Origin: Candidatus Heimdallarchaeota archaeon B3_Heim
GTDB lineage: Archaea > Asgardarchaeota > Heimdallarchaeia > Hodarchaeales > Hodarchaeaceae
NCBI GenBank assembly: GCA_003144275.1
Contig: NJBF01000016.1
Location: 1-64,000, forward strand
DNA: 64,000 bases
Direction: 5' to 3'
The position numbers were made by a program, and so were the translations under genes. Of this stretch, positions 55,970-64,000 are shown piece after piece (position 1 is the stretch's first letter; every line of letters starts with the position of its first letter). A model generated the notes under the pieces. The model was not told where the DNA came from. It ran no database searches and saw nothing but the letters and a program-made list of their open reading frames with translations.

Positions 55970-56800
55970 TTATCGTAGTTTCCCATAACAATGTGGGCAA
56001 AAAAACGCGTTATTGGGTACTTGTTTTCCACAGAACTTACACCCAGCTTGTGCCCCTCCTTTAGGTACCGCCTTTTTCACAACAGTTCTTTTTTGTGTAG
56101 GTTGACCTTTTGTAGAGGAAATAGCCATCTTTGGTCGCTTCTTGTTTGTACTAGGTTTAGCTCCACCTGATCCACCACTCCATTGGAGTGTAGGTTCCCA
56201 TCCACCTGCGGGAGCAGCTCTTTTTCTTTTAACTTTTGGTGCCTTGCCTTGTCTTAAACCAACCACGGTCACAATAACGCCACTTAAAGCAAGTAATACT
56301 GGCGTAAGAATCCCTAAAAATTGAACAATCACAACTCGGCGGGTAAAAATCCTAATTGGCGATGATCCTGTATTTGATACCCTGATAAATACGTTTGCCT
56401 CCTCTCCTTGTGAAAGAGGATCAAAAAATGATAGAGAAATTTGTTTACTTGACGTTCCTTCTGGTTTATCATAACTTCTTGTGGTACCAGCAAGAGATGC
56501 ACCAGTTGGGAAACTATTAGTCTTGAATATAAGTGAAAATTCACAAGAGTAAGCAGCATCAGCAGAAAAGATGAAAATAACCTTTAAATTTAACATTAAC
56601 GGCGATGCAGGTATCCTCCCGACTTCTACTTCCCCTGCAAGGTTACCAGCAGATATTGTCACTTCGTTAGTTAAATCCGATGTTCTTCCCCCAAAAGGTG
56701 GAAAAACAATCCATGCAACATTAAATAATGAAAAGACTATAACTCCGATGATTACTAATCCAATTCCCAGAACACTTAATTTCGACGCCATTTTTACCAC
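55970..56800 (-). CDS. Membrane protein with C-terminal zinc ribbon
   Basis: This 276-residue protein has an N-terminal membrane helix (about 8-32), a beta-rich extracellular domain (about 33-155), a second helix (about 165-185), a basic, Pro/Lys-rich cytosolic linker and a final zinc ribbon, CKFCGKQVPNNAFFCPHC. I do not recognise the outer domain. The linker and zinc ribbon suggest nucleic-acid or protein binding at the membrane. Confidence 0.6.
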   Translation of the reverse strand: MVKMASKLSVLGIGLVIIGVIVFSLFNVAWIVFPPFGGRTSDLTNEVTISAGNLAGEVEVGRIPASPLMLNLKVIFIFSADAAYSCEFSLIFKTNSFPTGASLAGTTRSYDKPEGTSSKQISLSFFDPLSQGEEANVFIRVSNTGSSPIRIFTRRVVIVQFLGILTPVLLALSGVIVTVVGLRQGKAPKVKRKRAAPAGGWEPTLQWSGGSGGAKPSTNKKRPKMAISSTKGQPTQKRTVVKKAVPKGGAQAGCKFCGKQVPNNAFFCPHCYGKLR

Positions 56801-56969
56801 TCAAACATCGTTAAATCCGTGTATTTTTTTGACTTAAATACTTACTATTGGAATTTTACTTGGAGGTTAAATAAATATTTCGAATTTCACAAGTAATTTC
56901 CTCCTGAAATCGAAAGGCATAAATGATTCAAAAATGAAAATCTTTCAATAATCTTGATGAGGTCTTGCT

Positions 56970-58103
56970 ATGAAAAAACAAGTTGGAATTATGTTAATAT
57001 TGTATTTCTTCATGCTTAGTGGTCAACCACTTACAGCAAATAATGCAACAATCAATGAACCCCTCCAAAAAATTGCCGTGATACTTGATTCACCAGAATT
57101 CTATCATTCTTCGTATACCGATGACGTTCTTAGGGGGTTTAAGTACATTAATCAGACATACCAGATTGATTTTGACGTATTTCAGCTCGAAAATTATACA
57201 CGTAACAAGATAGCCCCATATGAAGTTACTTATACTTACAATGGATCAAGTACAAATCATACTCACCTTACTGAAACTCTGATACAGACTAATCAGTATG
57301 ATTTGTTTGTACTTGTAGGATATGAATTAAGGAGAGAATTTAATGTTTCAGCTTATTCTGAAACTAATTTCCTGTTTTATGATTTAGCGGGAGCGTTTCC
57401 AACTTTTACAGGTACAAGTATTCCTGACAATCTATTTGTAGTGAGTTTTCAAGAAAATGAGACAGCCTTCATTGCTGGATCATTAACAGTTGCAGAATTT
57501 TATCCTTTACCTCCTAAGATTGGAATAGTTGGTTCTTGGAAAGGAGACGCAAGGACTCGTCAATTGATTGCAGGGTTTCAAAGTGCTATATTTAGAAATA
57601 CTACAGATATAGATATTTCGATATCTTACATCGATACATATATTGATCAAGAAAAAGTCCAGACTATTGGTTCTGAGTTTTCTAATCAGAATATCGAACT
57701 AGTTTTTACCGCTCTTCAAGCTAATAACACCTTAACTATGCTTAACTCAGTTACAAGCGGAGATGTGGTTTGTGTGGATTTGAATCAATCCATGAGTGTG
57801 ATGAAAAACAATACACGTGTGTTAACCGAAATTTTCAAATCTTTTAACGATACTCAAGGATTTTTCGGAGGTATCGCGGCCAGTTTTGGAATATCTGATA
57901 ACATATTCTATGCTAATGGATGGTCTGATCCTTCGGTCGTCAATAAGACCATGGTTGAATTGTACGAGGAAGTTATAGCTGGGGACCTGATTATCCCAAC
58001 CGATGTGAAGTACGCTTCAAATACTCCAAATATATCTTTGTTAATGGTTATCCTAGTTATTTTACCAATTCTATCAAAGAGAAGAAGAAGATCGATCCGA
58101 TAA
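56970..58103 (+). CDS. PnrA/BMP-family substrate-binding protein, membrane-anchored
   Basis: This 377-residue protein of the basic membrane protein (BMP) family binds nucleosides or similar ligands for ABC import. A signal peptide (about 1-23) is followed by KIAVILDSPEFYHSSYTDDV, a later FVLVGYELRREF-type strand, the AAFIAGSLTV-like ETAFIAGSLTVAEF and KIGIVGSWKGDARTRQLIAG. A C-terminal helix with a basic stop-transfer end (SKRRRRSIR) anchors it. Many predicted N-glycosylation sequons (NxT/S) fit an external archaeal protein. No permease gene is adjacent. Confidence 0.78.
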   Translation: MKKQVGIMLILYFFMLSGQPLTANNATINEPLQKIAVILDSPEFYHSSYTDDVLRGFKYINQTYQIDFDVFQLENYTRNKIAPYEVTYTYNGSSTNHTHLTETLIQTNQYDLFVLVGYELRREFNVSAYSETNFLFYDLAGAFPTFTGTSIPDNLFVVSFQENETAFIAGSLTVAEFYPLPPKIGIVGSWKGDARTRQLIAGFQSAIFRNTTDIDISISYIDTYIDQEKVQTIGSEFSNQNIELVFTALQANNTLTMLNSVTSGDVVCVDLNQSMSVMKNNTRVLTEIFKSFNDTQGFFGGIAASFGISDNIFYANGWSDPSVVNKTMVELYEEVIAGDLIIPTDVKYASNTPNISLLMVILVILPILSKRRRRSIR

Positions 58104-58128
58104 TCCGTAAGCAGGAGTAAAAAATTAA

Positions 58129-58926
58129 ATGAAAGAGGCCCTTTGTATCATTGGTGGATCTGGATTCTATGATTTTTTACCCTCTCCATCAGAAAAACTT
58201 GTGGAAACTCCATTTAGCCCAGAACCCGTAGTGATTTATTACTCCGAAGTAGATAATAGAGATTTGTATTTTCTACCTCGTCATGGTAAGGGCCATTCGA
58301 TTCCACCCCATCGTATTAATTTCAGAGCGAATATTTATGCACTACATCATCTTTCAATCTCTAGAGTGCTATCAACAAGTGCAGTAGGTAGTGCTCAGAT
58401 TGAAATCAGACCTGGAACTTATGTGCTCTTAGATCAATTTATTGATTTTATTCGTCCAATCACATTCTTTGAAGACGGTTTCAGTGTTAAATTTACTGAT
58501 GGACATGAATTATCAGGTGTGGTACATACCGATATGACTCAACCTTATTGCACAGATTTACGTCACCATATTTCTGAAGTACTCTCACAAATTCCTCATT
58601 CCCGACTTCATGGGACGTATTGTTGTGCGGCAGGTCCAAGATTTGAGACCCCTGCAGAAATAAAAGCTTTCCAATCCATGGGTGGAGATGTTGTTGGTAT
58701 GACCAATTCCTCCGAAGCAATCCTCTGTCGTGAACTGGGGATATGTTACAGTTCAATTGCTGTAGTAACCAACTTCGCTGCAGGACTTCAGCAACAGGTG
58801 AATCATCAGGAAGTTATCGATTTATTTAACCAACGAGCGTCTGAGCTAAAGAATATTCTAAATGATGTAATAGAACTCATCCCCCCAAACAAAACGTGTT
58901 CATGCAGGAGTCATCTCTCTGAATAA
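58129..58926 (+). CDS. mtnP: Methylthioadenosine phosphorylase family (MTAP/MTIP)
   Basis: This 265-residue purine nucleoside phosphorylase of the MTAP group has ALCIIGGSGFYDFL, the phosphate-binding FLPRHGKGHSIPPHRINFRAN, and the substrate-binding GDVVGMTNSSEAILCRELG. It would recycle methylthioadenosine or methylthioinosine released by the polyamine synthase at 36.3 kb. Two Cys near the C-terminus (KTCSCRSH) resemble the CXC motif of hyperthermophile MTAPs. It precedes metK. Confidence 0.88.
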   Translation: MKEALCIIGGSGFYDFLPSPSEKLVETPFSPEPVVIYYSEVDNRDLYFLPRHGKGHSIPPHRINFRANIYALHHLSISRVLSTSAVGSAQIEIRPGTYVLLDQFIDFIRPITFFEDGFSVKFTDGHELSGVVHTDMTQPYCTDLRHHISEVLSQIPHSRLHGTYCCAAGPRFETPAEIKAFQSMGGDVVGMTNSSEAILCRELGICYSSIAVVTNFAAGLQQQVNHQEVIDLFNQRASELKNILNDVIELIPPNKTCSCRSHLSE

Positions 58927-58997
58927 AATCAAGTCTGAAGTCGGAAAGTGATATTTTCGCTGTTTCACTTAGATGTAAATCATTTTAGTAAGAATTA

Positions 58998-59006
58998 CTT
59001 TATACT
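58998..59006 (+). promoter_or_regulatory. TATA-like promoter of metK
   Basis: CTTTATACT lies about 130 bp before the metK ATG, so transcription from it would give a leader of about 105 nt, long for an archaeon. Confidence 0.35.
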
Positions 59007-59032
59007 CTTCGTTGAGCTTCTCGAGATAAACA

Positions 59033-59128
59033 TCACTACACTTAAGTAAAAATTCTATTATTCTATGTCCTAGTGAGTAATCCACATTCCAGCAAGGAAA
59101 ACTTGAAATTGCTGGACCATGGAAGGTT
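59033..59128 (+). promoter_or_regulatory. Structured leader of metK
   Basis: Two perfect stems can form before the start codon: TCACTA (59033-59038) with TAGTGA (59071-59076), and CCAGCAA (59089-59095) with TTGCTGG (59109-59115). The second stem ends just before the ribosome-binding site GGAAGGT (59121-59127). The position suits translational control, possibly by AdoMet, but it matches no SAM riboswitch that I can recall. Confidence 0.4.
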
Positions 59129-59134
59129 AATAAT

Positions 59135-60298
59135 ATGGTTCAAACAGAACATCTTTTTACTTCTGAATCAGTAACCGAAGGACATCCAGATAAAATGGCT
59201 GATGCAATATCGGATAGTATCCTTGATGCGATACTGACAAAGGACCCTGAGGCACATGTTGCATGCGAAACTTACCTTACAACTGGTATGGCGCTTGTTG
59301 GTGGTGAAATTTCAACTAATACATATGTAGACATTCAAAAAGTGGTTCGGCAAAAAATCAAAGAAATTGGTTACGTAAATTCAGATATGGGTTTTGATTA
59401 TAAGAGCGTAGCAGTACTTAATGCTATTCATGAACAAAGTTCTGATATAGCCCAAGGAGTTAAACGGTCAACACCCGAAGAACAAGGAGCTGGAGATCAA
59501 GGGATGATGTTCGGATATGCGTGCTCGGAAACGGATTCTTTTATGCCTTTACCAATTACACTTGCCCACAGCTTAACTAGTAGGCTGGCAGAAGTACGTA
59601 AAAATGGAAAACTTCATTGGTTACGACCCGATGGGAAATCTCAGGTAACGGTTCAATACAAAGGTGGTGTACCCTCTAAAGTTCTATCTGTGGTCATTGC
59701 AGCACAGCATTCATCAGAAGTGACCCATTCGCAAATTAAAGAGGAGATCATTGAAAATGTTATCAATCCTGTTATACCATCGATGTATCTAACCGAAAAT
59801 ACTGAATTCTTTGTAAATGAAACAGGACGATTTGTAATTGGAGGTCCTCACGGCGACACTGGACTTACTGGCAGAAAAATAATTGTAGATACTTATGGTG
59901 GTGTAGGTTCACATGGTGGTGGGTGTTTTTCTGGAAAAGATCCTTCTAAAGTTGACCGTTCAGGATCTTACGCTGCACGCTGGGCCGCAAAAAATGTTGT
60001 TGCTGCGGGATTAGCGAAAAAGTGTGAGATACAAATCGCATATGCGATAGGAGTTTCAAAACCATTATCCATTTATCTCGAGACAAAAAGAACTAATAAA
60101 ATCCCAGAGAAAATTATTCTTGACCTTATCAAAACATATTTTGATTTCCGACCTGGAATGATCATTCAGAGGTTGAATCTCAAGCGTCCAATTTTTGCTA
60201 AAACAGCTGCTTATGGTCACTTTGGAAGAGAAGATCCTGATTTTACATGGGAAAAGACTGATATTGCTCCTATCTTAAAAGAAAACGCAGGTCTTTGA
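59135..60298 (+). CDS. metK: S-adenosylmethionine synthetase, bacterial/eukaryotic type
   Basis: The enzyme makes AdoMet from methionine and ATP. The 387-residue protein is the bacterial/eukaryotic MetK, not the archaeal MAT family: [51 protein letters not shown] and [22 protein letters not shown] precedes the ATG by seven bases. AdoMet is used by the decarboxylase fusion and methyltransferases encoded in this window. The 3' end overlaps the convergent Lrp-like gene by 82 bp. Confidence 0.97.
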   Translation: MVQTEHLFTSESVTEGHPDKMADAISDSILDAILTKDPEAHVACETYLTTGMALVGGEISTNTYVDIQKVVRQKIKEIGYVNSDMGFDYKSVAVLNAIHEQSSDIAQGVKRSTPEEQGAGDQGMMFGYACSETDSFMPLPITLAHSLTSRLAEVRKNGKLHWLRPDGKSQVTVQYKGGVPSKVLSVVIAAQHSSEVTHSQIKEEIIENVINPVIPSMYLTENTEFFVNETGRFVIGGPHGDTGLTGRKIIVDTYGGVGSHGGGCFSGKDPSKVDRSGSYAARWAAKNVVAAGLAKKCEIQIAYAIGVSKPLSIYLETKRTNKIPEKIILDLIKTYFDFRPGMIIQRLNLKRPIFAKTAAYGHFGREDPDFTWEKTDIAPILKENAGL

Positions 60299-60558
60299 TC
60301 TTCATAAACAGATTTGATTTCGTCTAAGGATTGTAAATGGTCAACGAATGATTGAACATCGTCTTTCATAACCTGAAAATGTAGAATCGCTGAAGGATCT
60401 CCTGTTAATGTATGAGGATTCAAGTAAATTCCGAAATGATCAATGGCGCCTATTTTAATTAACTTATCGATCCGAGCTTTAACAGTGGGAACAGTAAGCA
60501 TCAGTTCCTCTGCTAGTTCGGAATACGTTACACGTCCTTTCTCATTTAGTCGATTCAA
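60217..60558 (-). CDS. Lrp/AsnC-like regulator, shortened at both ends
   Basis: The [41 protein letters not shown] and the following GIYLNPHTL are of the Lrp/AsnC type. From the first start (TTG at 60558) it is 113 residues, against about 150 usual. Upstream in frame the reading NLDSSYLTI would complete the first helix, but no ATG, GTG or TTG exists there, so a rare start may be used. The ligand-binding RAM domain is cut short and the last 27 codons lie antisense to metK. Confidence 0.6.
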   Translation of the reverse strand: MNRLNEKGRVTYSELAEELMLTVPTVKARIDKLIKIGAIDHFGIYLNPHTLTGDPSAILHFQVMKDDVQSFVDHLQSLDEIKSVYEDQRPAFSFKIGAISVFSHVKSGSSLPK

Positions 60559-60958
60559 AATTGTTAAATAAGAAGAATCTAAATTTATTAGGGAATTAGT
60601 TCACTTCATCTGAATAACTTGTTTTGTCTAGAAAGATCAATCGATAAGTAATTACTTAAAATATTAAAGCTCTACCTAAATTGACTACCTTTCAATTAGA
60701 AACGGGAATTTCCAATAATGATTTTCCTCTTTTGTTTCAACGAAATTAACACCTTTTAACTTGTATCTTATTATAATCTGAATCCTTTAATTTTTAAGTG
60801 CATGATCCTATAAGCGAAATTTGTAGAGGGTAAAATAAGTGAAAAGAACAAATATAGGATTTTTTTAGGATTTAGCCCTTAATCATTACTTTATTCGGAT
60901 TAAATTAACTTTAAATCCACGTTCTTTAAAAATTATGGTAAAATAAGGTGATAAAAAG
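60559..60958. other. Intergenic, no gene seen
   Basis: This 400-base AT-rich gap holds the unstarted 5' part of the Lrp-like frame (to about 60600) and the upstream region of the copper ATPase, whose ribosome-binding site AAGGTGAT lies at 60946-60953. I see no other feature. Confidence 0.5.
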
Positions 60959-63900
60959 ATGTCACAAATCCTTAAATGCGCAATTTGCGATTATACAGAA
61001 CCTGTTCCAATGCATTGTAGACAATCCATGCATTTAGAATTAATTGATGGTAAAGAGCAATTAGTCTGCTGGATGGGTCCTTCTTGTGGGGTTCAGGATT
61101 TACCTGAGCATCACGGATCTCCGATGGAGCTTATTAAGTCATTGGAAGAAAAATTACCACAGAAAATAGAAGAAATTCCAATTTCCAAGGATGTAGAACA
61201 GAAAACAGAATCACGATTAGTTTGTCTGGAATGTAATTTTTCAGAAGCTATTCCAATGCATTGCAAACAACCCATGCACATCGAGTCAATCGGCGGTAAT
61301 GAGCAATTAGTCTGCTGGATGGGTCCTTCTTGTGGTGTACAAGACATTCCAACTCATTGTGGAAAACCTATGACACTTGAGGAAGGAGATTCTTCTGAAC
61401 GAGTCGATTCTCCTGAATTAGAAGATGGAGGAAAATCCTCTTCCTTTAAAGAAAAAGAAGATCCATTAAGTGGATCCTCTTCCTTGAAAAATGTTAATTT
61501 ATCGATAACTGGTATGACTTGTGCCTCTTGTGTAGCTTCTGTGGAGAAAAAGTTAAGTAAAGTGAGTGGGGTACACAAGGTTAATGTAAACTTAATGACA
61601 GAAAAAGCCAATATAATTTTTGATCCCGAAAATGTTTCCATAAAGAAATTAATTGCCGATGTGGAAAGTATTGGTTATGGAGCAGAGAATCTAGAGGTGA
61701 AGGCGGGAGCTGCAAATCAGCTTGATTTAAAAATTGAGGGTATGACTTGTGCAAGTTGTGTGAGCTCTATCGAAAAATCTCTTACAAATGTTGCTGGAGT
61801 AACAAATATTACAGTAAACTTAACAACAGAAAAAGCCCACGTAAAATTCGATCCATCAGTCATCAGTGAAACTGAGGTAATAAAGCGAATTGAAAACGTT
61901 GGATATGGGGCTACACCAATTATTTCAGATATGAGGACTGAAGATCGAGAAAAGTTAGCACGAGAACGGGAGTACAAACGTCAAAAAATGAAATTATTAT
62001 CTGCGATAATTTTTACAATTCCTGTGTTTTTATACAGTCTTGGTTATGTGTTGGGTTTAAGAATACCCTTACTGTTACCAGACCCCTTTATTCTAGGTAT
62101 AAATACGAGGCAATTCGTAGTTATGTTATTCACAATACCAGTTGTGTTTATTGCTGGTTGGCAATTTCATAGGGGTGCAATAAAAGTACTTCGTCATCGT
62201 CAGTTCAATATGGATGTTCTCATCTTTATTGGGACTAATGCGGCATTTTGGTATTCTGTTGTATCATTGTTTATCCTAAAGGGCGAAGTTTTCTTTGAAA
62301 CAGCAGCATTCTTGATCACTTTTCTGCTCTTAGGGAAATTTTTAGAGGCTCGTGCAAAAGGTCAGACCTCACAGGCTATTCGGAAATTAATTGATCTGCA
62401 AGCGAAAGAAGCAACCGTATTGGTGGAGGGTCAAGAGACAAAAATTCCTATTGAAGATGTAACTGTAGGTATGGTAGTACTGGTTCGTCCAGGTGAGAAA
62501 ATACCAGTTGATGGTTCCATCCTTGAAGGAAAATCTACAGTTGATGAATCAATGATCACTGGAGAATCTATGCCTGTTAAAAAATCTGTAGGTGACAAAG
62601 TTATAGGGGCAACAATTAATAATAATGGCCTTTTGAAAGCACAGACAAGTAAAATTGGTGCTGATTCAGCATTAGCTCAAATTGTTAAACTAGTTGAGGA
62701 TGCGCAAGCATCTAAAGCTCCAATTCAGCGACTTGCGGATATTGTCTCAGGCAGATTTGTCCCATCTGTAATATTTATCTCCCTAATTACCTTTTTATTT
62801 TGGTTTAGTCTCTTTACATTTGGTATTCTACCTACATCGTTATTAACTGATCTGAATATGAGCCCTTTTGTCTTTTCTTTAAAATTAATGATAGCAGTGT
62901 TAGTGATTGCCTGTCCTTGCGCTTTAGGATTAGCTACTCCGACTGCAATTATGGTTGGTACTGGAAAGGGGGCTGAGAAAGGAATTTTGATTAAAAATGC
63001 CGAATCATTGGAGGCTGCACAAAAAATCAACGCTTTAATATTTGATAAGACTGGCACCTTAACCAAAGGGAAACCTCGTATAACAGATATTACTGTATTA
63101 AAAAATGACTTGACTGAAGACGCTGTACTAAAGTGGGTCGCCTCTGCTGAACGAGGTTCTGAGCATCCATTAGCTCAGGCAATTCTAGAAACAGCTACTG
63201 AAAGAAAAATTTCATTATGGGAGCCTAAAGATTTTGAAGCAATTCCAGGCAAAGGGGTTCGTGTACGTGTCGATGGTACGATTGTTACTGTAGGCAATAG
63301 AAAACTGCATAATGTAGATGGTTTAATCACAGATCCTATAGAAGCTCAAATGCAAGAATTGGAGAGCCAAGCAAAAACGGTAGTATTGATTTCTCTAAAC
63401 AAAGAGCTGATAGGCCTTTTGGGAATTTCAGATCCAATCAAAGACACGAGTAAAATCACTATTCAACTTCTTCAGGAGATGGGAATTCAAACTTACATGG
63501 TTACTGGTGATAATAATCGTACAGCTGAAGCTATTGCAAAGGAGTTAGGTATTACTGAAGTATTTGCAGAAGTTCTTCCTCAAAATAAGGCTCAGATAGT
63601 TAAAAACTTACAACAAGAAGGTAAATTCGTGGGTATGGTAGGTGATGGAATTAATGACGCTCCTGCTTTAGCACAGGCAGATGTAGGGTTTGCGATAGGA
63701 AGTGGTACCGACATTGCTATTGAAACTGGAGATATTGTCCTTATTAAGGAAGATCTTCGGGATGTAGTAGCAAGTATTCAATTAAGTAGTAAAACTCTTT
63801 CAAAAATAAAGCAGAATCTCTTCTGGGCATTTTTTTATAATGTTCTCGGCATTCCCTTAGCAGCAGGTGTTTTATTCCTTCCATTCGGCGTATTACTAGT

Positions 63901-64000
63901 TCCTGAGATAGCTGCTGCAGCAATGGCCTTTAGCTCAGTATCTGTAGTTTCAAATAGCCTCTTACTCCGATATTACTCTCCTAGTGCTCAGAATACTAAG
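60959..64000 (+). CDS. copA: Copper-transporting P1B-type ATPase, 3' end beyond window
   Basis: This membrane pump exports Cu(I) with ATP. The 1,014 codons present begin with two 82-residue Cys/His-rich repeats (from C7 and about C89), each with [11 protein letters not shown] and CGKPM-type elements. Two HMA domains follow with GMTCASC at about 185 and 261. The P-type core has membrane helices, TGES, the ion site CPC (C652, C654), DKTGT (D696 phosphorylated) and [10 protein letters not shown]. The frame is open at base 64000, just after the last helices, so only a few residues are missing. The ATG has a good ribosome-binding site. Confidence 0.95.
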   Translation, partial: MSQILKCAICDYTEPVPMHCRQSMHLELIDGKEQLVCWMGPSCGVQDLPEHHGSPMELIKSLEEKLPQKIEEIPISKDVEQKTESRLVCLECNFSEAIPMHCKQPMHIESIGGNEQLVCWMGPSCGVQDIPTHCGKPMTLEEGDSSERVDSPELEDGGKSSSFKEKEDPLSGSSSLKNVNLSITGMTCASCVASVEKKLSKVSGVHKVNVNLMTEKANIIFDPENVSIKKLIADVESIGYGAENLEVKAGAANQLDLKIEGMTCASCVSSIEKSLTNVAGVTNITVNLTTEKAHVKFDPSVISETEVIKRIENVGYGATPIISDMRTEDREKLAREREYKRQKMKLLSAIIFTIPVFLYSLGYVLGLRIPLLLPDPFILGINTRQFVVMLFTIPVVFIAGWQFHRGAIKVLRHRQFNMDVLIFIGTNAAFWYSVVSLFILKGEVFFETAAFLITFLLLGKFLEARAKGQTSQAIRKLIDLQAKEATVLVEGQETKIPIEDVTVGMVVLVRPGEKIPVDGSILEGKSTVDESMITGESMPVKKSVGDKVIGATINNNGLLKAQTSKIGADSALAQIVKLVEDAQASKAPIQRLADIVSGRFVPSVIFISLITFLFWFSLFTFGILPTSLLTDLNMSPFVFSLKLMIAVLVIACPCALGLATPTAIMVGTGKGAEKGILIKNAESLEAAQKINALIFDKTGTLTKGKPRITDITVLKNDLTEDAVLKWVASAERGSEHPLAQAILETATERKISLWEPKDFEAIPGKGVRVRVDGTIVTVGNRKLHNVDGLITDPIEAQMQELESQAKTVVLISLNKELIGLLGISDPIKDTSKITIQLLQEMGIQTYMVTGDNNRTAEAIAKELGITEVFAEVLPQNKAQIVKNLQQEGKFVGMVGDGINDAPALAQADVGFAIGSGTDIAIETGDIVLIKEDLRDVVASIQLSSKTLSKIKQNLFWAFFYNVLGIPLAAGVLFLPFGVLLVPEIAAAAMAFSSVSVVSNSLLLRYYSPSAQNTK
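60977..61380 (+). repeat. Tandem 246-bp repeat encoding Cys/His metal-binding motifs
   Basis: Two in-frame units are offset by 246 bp. A stretch of about 35 bases around 61055-61089 is identical to 61301-61335, so the duplication is recent or kept alike by conversion. Confidence 0.7.

Noticed and set aside
61111..63066. Several minus-strand frames inside copA (61111-61347, 61354-61641, 61717-61977, 62725-63066)
   Set aside because: They are antisense shadows of a clearly coding gene with all P-type ATPase motifs.
1..64000. CRISPR array or rRNA/tRNA genes
   Set aside because: I saw no regularly spaced repeats and no T-loop/anticodon patterns convincing enough to call.

Overview
The window looks like a chromosomal segment of an Asgard archaeon, most likely of the Heimdallarchaeia side. 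This is inference from gene content, not phylogeny. It is AT-rich, uses many TTG/GTG starts with Shine-Dalgarno sites, and carries archaeal core genes: TFB, a V/A-type ATPase, a UbiA-type archaeal lipid prenyltransferase and archaeal-type ferredoxin oxidoreductase. It also carries eukaryotic-signature genes: a Rab/Ras-like GTPase, a profilin-like protein and a roadblock-like protein. A complete acyl-CoA dehydrogenase/ETF/membrane Fe-S oxidoreductase set and a molybdenum hydroxylase point to organoheterotrophic metabolism with a membrane electron chain.

Layout. 1-5.7 kb is a decayed accessory region: a large P-loop ATPase gene broken by one in-frame TAA, a frameshifted small gene, and an insertion sequence with 22-bp terminal inverted repeats. 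5.7-12.8 kb holds the small GTPase, then acyl-CoA dehydrogenase, EtfB, EtfA and a FadF-like membrane Fe-S oxidoreductase. 13-18.5 kb has a lipid kinase, enolase and PEP synthase. 18.6-24 kb has ATPase subunits I, C and K, flanked by a divergent NuoD-like protein without metal ligands. 24-28 kb is a minus-strand molybdenum hydroxylase operon with a MoaD-like protein. 28-32.5 kb has a transporter, a HAD phosphatase and 2-oxoacid:ferredoxin oxidoreductase.

33.1-34.2 kb is almost gene-free but holds a hairpin-rich segment bracketed by two copies of a palindrome. 34.2-38.3 kb is a run of inositol-phosphate synthase, UbiA prenyltransferase, a fused aminopropyltransferase/AdoMet decarboxylase, and a dolichol-kinase-like enzyme. 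38.3-40.9 kb holds a membrane FKBP-like protein with a zinc-finger tail, a stand-alone swivelling domain that has lost its histidine, a coiled-coil protein and the profilin.

The most interesting block is 41.0-48.9 kb: two DNA methyltransferases surround two DpdA-like (tRNA-guanine-transglycosylase fold) proteins and a YaaA/DUF6884-like protein. The three plus-strand genes DUF6884, DpdA-like and methyltransferase sit 12 bp apart. By analogy with bacterial Dpd clusters this could be a 7-deazaguanine DNA modification system, possibly combined with base methylation; I see no obvious nuclease. The remainder (49-64 kb) is mostly housekeeping: YjbQ, TFB, an archaeal HTH regulator, HflX, a secreted subtilase, a PPi-type phosphofructokinase, a PnrA-like lipoprotein-type binding protein, MTA phosphorylase, a bacterial/eukaryotic-type MetK with a structured leader, an Lrp-like fragment, and a copper P-type ATPase that runs off the end and carries two unusual Cys/His-rich N-terminal repeats.
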